From Fen-999 sp964530115 (GTDB lineage Bacteria; Pseudomonadota; Gammaproteobacteria; Burkholderiales; Rhodocyclaceae): 27,470 bases of DNA. The notes beneath the pieces were generated by a model, which searched no databases, was not told the origin of the DNA, and saw only the letters and a list, made by a program, of their open reading frames with translations. Each line of letters begins with the position of its first letter. Within the stretch, counting starts at the first letter, position 1. This document shows positions 25,702 through 27,470 of the stretch, one piece after another. Position numbers and translations under genes: made by a program. Where the stretch lies: positions 1 to 27,470 of the forward strand of contig CAZGYD010000131.1 of NCBI GenBank assembly GCA_964530115.1. The letters run 5' to 3'.

Positions 25702-26074
25702 CCCGGCGCCGGGGAGCCTTCTCCAGCGCCGCAGCGGCTTCCTTCTTGGTCTTTGGCCGGCGCGGCTGGCGTGTTACGACGGCTGAGTTTCGTGGTTCGC
25801 CGGCGGGCCGCTCCCGCCAGAGGACGAGGATGTTGCCGATGTGCTGCACCGGCGCGCAGTCGAGCCGGGTACAGATTTCCGTGAGGAGCGATTCGCGCCC
25901 GGCGCGTTCGATGCCGGCCAGCTTCACCTTGATCAGCTCGTGGGCTTTCAGCGACCGGTCGATTTCCGCGAGTACCGCTTCGGTGAGACCGTTGCCGGCC
26001 ACGGTGACCAGGGGATGCAGATGATGGGCGGCAGCGCGCAGCGCCCGGCGCCGTTCGGCGGTCAGTTCGATCAT
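25688..26074 (-). CDS. yhbY: YhbY-type CRM-domain RNA-binding protein with basic C-terminal extension
   Basis: Ribosome-assembly-associated RNA-binding protein. The CRM domain (residues about 1-88) has the family features LTAERRRALRAAAHHLHPLVTVAGNGLTEAVLAEIDRSL in overlapping segments, the GxxG-type GNGL (27-30), ELIKVKL and the final HIGNILVLWR. The E. coli protein ends near here (97 residues), but this one has 128: a tail starting with RNSAVVTRQPR (95-105), encoded by a near-perfect dispersed repeat, then a lysine/alanine stretch and an arginine-rich end. The tail overlaps greA by 14 bp. The start is 17 bp from the divergent rlmE start; TACAAT lies 6 nt before the ATG and no Shine-Dalgarno is seen. 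Confidence 0.92.
   Translation of the reverse strand: MIELTAERRRALRAAAHHLHPLVTVAGNGLTEAVLAEIDRSLKAHELIKVKLAGIERAGRESLLTEICTRLDCAPVQHIGNILVLWRERPAGEPRNSAVVTRQPRRPKTKKEAAAALEKAPRRRARRT
25764..25793 (-). repeat. Dispersed 30-nt repeat, copy B (inside yhbY)
   Basis: 28 of 30 positions match the consensus. It is read in the same frame as the bioH copy and gives the identical RNSAVVTRQP peptide. It sits at the junction between the conserved CRM domain and the extra C-terminal tail. Confidence 0.85.
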
Positions 26075-26080
26075 TGGAGG

Positions 26081-26086
26081 ATTGTA
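26081..26086 (-). promoter_or_regulatory. -10-like TACAAT 6 nt before yhbY start
   Basis: The minus strand reads TACAAT, CCTCCA, ATG. The CCTCC is the complement of the GGAGG ribosome-binding site of the divergent rlmE, so the 17-bp gap serves both genes. No good -35 was found. Confidence 0.3.
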
Positions 26087-26091
26087 GCGCG

Positions 26092-26724
26092 ATGACGCGG
26101 CAGACCCGCAGCCACAAGAAGAGCAAGGCGTGGATGCACGAGCACGTCAACGATCCCTGGGTGCGCCGGGCGAAGGCGGAAGGCTGGCGATCGCGGGCCG
26201 CGTTCAAGCTGATCGAAATCGACGAAAAGGACCACCTGCTGAAGCCGGGCATGACCGTCGTCGATCTCGGCGCGGCCCCCGGAAGCTGGTGCCAGTACGC
26301 GATCCGGCGCATCCAGCCCGGCGGCACGGTAGTGGCCGTCGACCTGCTCGACATGCCGGCGCTCGCCGGCGTGACCTTCATTCGCGGTGATTTCCGCGAG
26401 GAGGCCACGCTGAAGGAGATCGAGGCCGCGCTCGGTGGTCGGCCGGTCGATCTTGTATTGTCGGACATGGCCCCCAATATTTCCGGCATCGCGGTGTCGG
26501 ACGATGCGCGGGCCATGCATCTGGCCGAACTGGCGCTCGATTTCGCGCGGGCTCACCTGAAACCCGGCGGCGACATGCTGATCAAGGTGTTCCAGGGCGC
26601 CGGATTCATGGAACTGCGCCGGGCGATCGCGGAATCTTTCGACAGATTGATGGTCAGAAAACCCGCGGCGTCGCGCGACAGGAGCGCCGAAACCTACCTG
26701 CTGGCGCGCGGGCTCATGGTTTGA
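26092..26724 (+). CDS. rlmE: 23S rRNA (uridine-2'-O-)-methyltransferase RlmE (RrmJ/FtsJ)
   Basis: Methylates U2552 of 23S rRNA in the assembled 50S subunit, using SAM; a heat-shock protein in E. coli. The 210-residue protein (E. coli 209) has SAM motif I VVDLGAAPGSWCQ (56-68) and the full K-D-K-E tetrad: K39 (RAAFKL), D125 (SDMAPNISG), K165 (LIKVFQG) and E200 (SAETYLLA). ATG 26092 is preceded by GGAGG (26076-26080) 11 nt upstream. It is followed by ftsH, the classic rlmE-ftsH pair, but a promoter lies between. Confidence 0.97.
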   Translation: MTRQTRSHKKSKAWMHEHVNDPWVRRAKAEGWRSRAAFKLIEIDEKDHLLKPGMTVVDLGAAPGSWCQYAIRRIQPGGTVVAVDLLDMPALAGVTFIRGDFREEATLKEIEAALGGRPVDLVLSDMAPNISGIAVSDDARAMHLAELALDFARAHLKPGGDMLIKVFQGAGFMELRRAIAESFDRLMVRKPAASRDRSAETYLLARGLMV

Positions 26725-26732
26725 ACGACGGT

Positions 26733-26761
26733 TTGCAGGGCCGATGAATCGGCTCTAGAAT
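26733..26761 (+). promoter_or_regulatory. Sigma-70-like promoter for ftsH
   Basis: TTGCAG (26733-26738), 17-nt spacer and TAGAAT (26756-26761), 30 nt before the ftsH TTG. A small inverted repeat GCCGAT/ATCGGC (26740-26753) lies in the spacer. Confidence 0.5.
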
Positions 26762-26791
26762 GGGTCACCCACGACGAAGAGAGACAAGCCC

Positions 26792-27470
26792 TTGAATAAT
26801 CTGTTCAAAAACCTCGCGATCTGGATGGTGATCGGCATCGTGCTGATGACGGTCTTCAACCAGTTCAACACCCGGCAGGCCGCGCAGGCATCGATGGACT
26901 ATTCGCAGTTCCTCGAGGAGGTGCGGCAGGGCCGCATCGCCAAGGTCGTGATCCAGGGCCGCACGCTCGATGCGACGACGGTCGAGGGCAAGAAGATCAC
27001 CTCCTATGCGCCGGCCGATCTCTGGCTCGTCTCCGACCTGCTCAAGTACAACGTCAAGGTCGTCGCCAAGCCGGAAGAGGAACAGTCGTTCCTGATGAAC
27101 ATTTTCGTCTCCTGGTTCCCGATGCTGCTCCTGATCGGCGTCTGGATCTTCTTCATGCGCCAGATGCAGGGCGGGGGACGCGGCGGCGCGTTTTCCTTCG
27201 GCAAGAGCAAGGCGCGCATGCTCGACGAATCGAGCAACACGGTCACCTTCGCCGACGTCGCCGGCTGCGAAGAGGCGAAGGAGGAAGTCGCCGGGCTCGT
27301 CGACTTCCTGCGGGATCCGTCGAAGTTCCAGAAGCTCGGCGGCCGCATTCAGCCCGGCGGGCTCATGGTCGGCACGCCGGGTACCGGAAAGACACTGCTG
27401 GTCAAGGCCGTCGCCGGCGAGGACAAGCGGGCGTCCCTCCCGACTTCACGCTCGGTCTTGGTCGAGGTGG
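26792..27470 (+). CDS. ftsH: ATP-dependent zinc metalloprotease FtsH, N-terminal part
   Basis: Membrane-anchored AAA+ protease that degrades RpoH, LpxC and damaged membrane proteins. About 226 codons are visible. TTG 26792 gives MNNLFKNLAIWMVIGIVLMTVFN, the usual start with the first membrane helix (9-23). A periplasmic domain follows (about 30-105), then helix 2 (FPMLLLIGVWIFFMRQ, 109-124) and the AAA+ entry SKARMLDE...VTFADVAGCEEAKEEV. From about residue 187 it departs from an otherwise very conserved stretch: QPGG for PRGV, GTPGTGKT (194-201) for GPPGTGKT, and EDKRASLPTSRSVLVEV where EAKVPFF.ISGSDFVEM is normal. Protease and SRH motifs lie beyond the window. The identity is sure; the last ~120 bases are suspect. 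Confidence 0.92.
   Translation, partial: MNNLFKNLAIWMVIGIVLMTVFNQFNTRQAAQASMDYSQFLEEVRQGRIAKVVIQGRTLDATTVEGKKITSYAPADLWLVSDLLKYNVKVVAKPEEEQSFLMNIFVSWFPMLLLIGVWIFFMRQMQGGGRGGAFSFGKSKARMLDESSNTVTFADVAGCEEAKEEVAGLVDFLRDPSKFQKLGGRIQPGGLMVGTPGTGKTLLVKAVAGEDKRASLPTSRSVLVEV

Noticed and set aside
26720..26747. RpoH-like promoter before ftsH (TTTGAAC, 13 nt, GCCGATGA)
   Set aside because: The -35 and spacing fit, and ftsH is an RpoH target in E. coli, but the -10 matches the CCCCATnT consensus poorly. The sigma-70-like TTGCAG/TAGAAT pair is the better call.

Overview
The window reads as a GC-rich chromosomal segment from a betaproteobacterium, most likely of the Rhodocyclales/Sterolibacteriaceae type. 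The basis is the gene orders (grpE-dnaK, hrcA//nadK-recN, fur//bamE-dapB-carA-carB-greA//yhbY//rlmE-ftsH) and the protein sequences; no database search was possible. Coding density is very high and many neighbouring genes overlap by a few bases. No tRNA, rRNA, CRISPR array, transposase, integrase or phage gene was seen.

Layout. 1-3.4 kb, minus strand: the N-terminal part of dnaK (cut by the window edge), grpE, and a chemoreceptor with a CxxCH haem motif in its periplasmic domain. 3.4-7.9 kb, minus: a tightly overlapping biotin operon, bioA-bioF-bioH-bioC-bioD (bioB is not here). 7.9-8.9 kb, minus: trxC and a small membrane zinc-ribbon protein. 9-14.4 kb, minus: hemH followed by three translationally coupled genes (ThDP-dependent acetolactate-synthase-like enzyme, GT2-like glycosyltransferase, PaaK/CapK-like adenylating enzyme) that look like an unassigned biosynthetic cassette. 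14.4-14.65 kb: a hairpin-rich intergenic island with two REP-like elements. 14.65-18.3 kb: hrcA diverges from nadK-recN. 18.3-19.3 kb, minus: fur and a TMEM165/MneA-type (UPF0016) metal exporter. 19.5-25.7 kb, plus: bamE, dapB, carA, carB, greA. 25.7-26.1 kb, minus: yhbY. 26.1 kb to the end, plus: rlmE and the start of ftsH.

How parts work together. Heat-shock genes recur: dnaK, grpE and trxC each carry a CTTGAAA-like -35 and a CCCnATnT-like -10 separated by exactly 13 nt, the RpoH (sigma-32) arrangement. hrcA and ftsH are also present, but no CIRCE operator was seen. The bio genes supply the whole pimeloyl-ACP route to dethiobiotin.

The most unusual signal is a dispersed, highly conserved 30-nt repeat (GAAACTCAG ... 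ACACGCCAGCCGG). It occurs four times at 28-30 of 30 identical positions, once as a 24/30 relative at the grpE 3' end, and possibly three more times in degenerate form. Two near-perfect copies lie inside genes (bioH and yhbY) and encode the same peptide; in bioH the copy occupies the place of ordinary family sequence without changing length. Two others sit 2-4 nt after stop codons. A second structure of interest is a REP-like hairpin that supplies the hemH Shine-Dalgarno and could also mask it. The last ~120 bases, inside ftsH, look degraded or unreliable.
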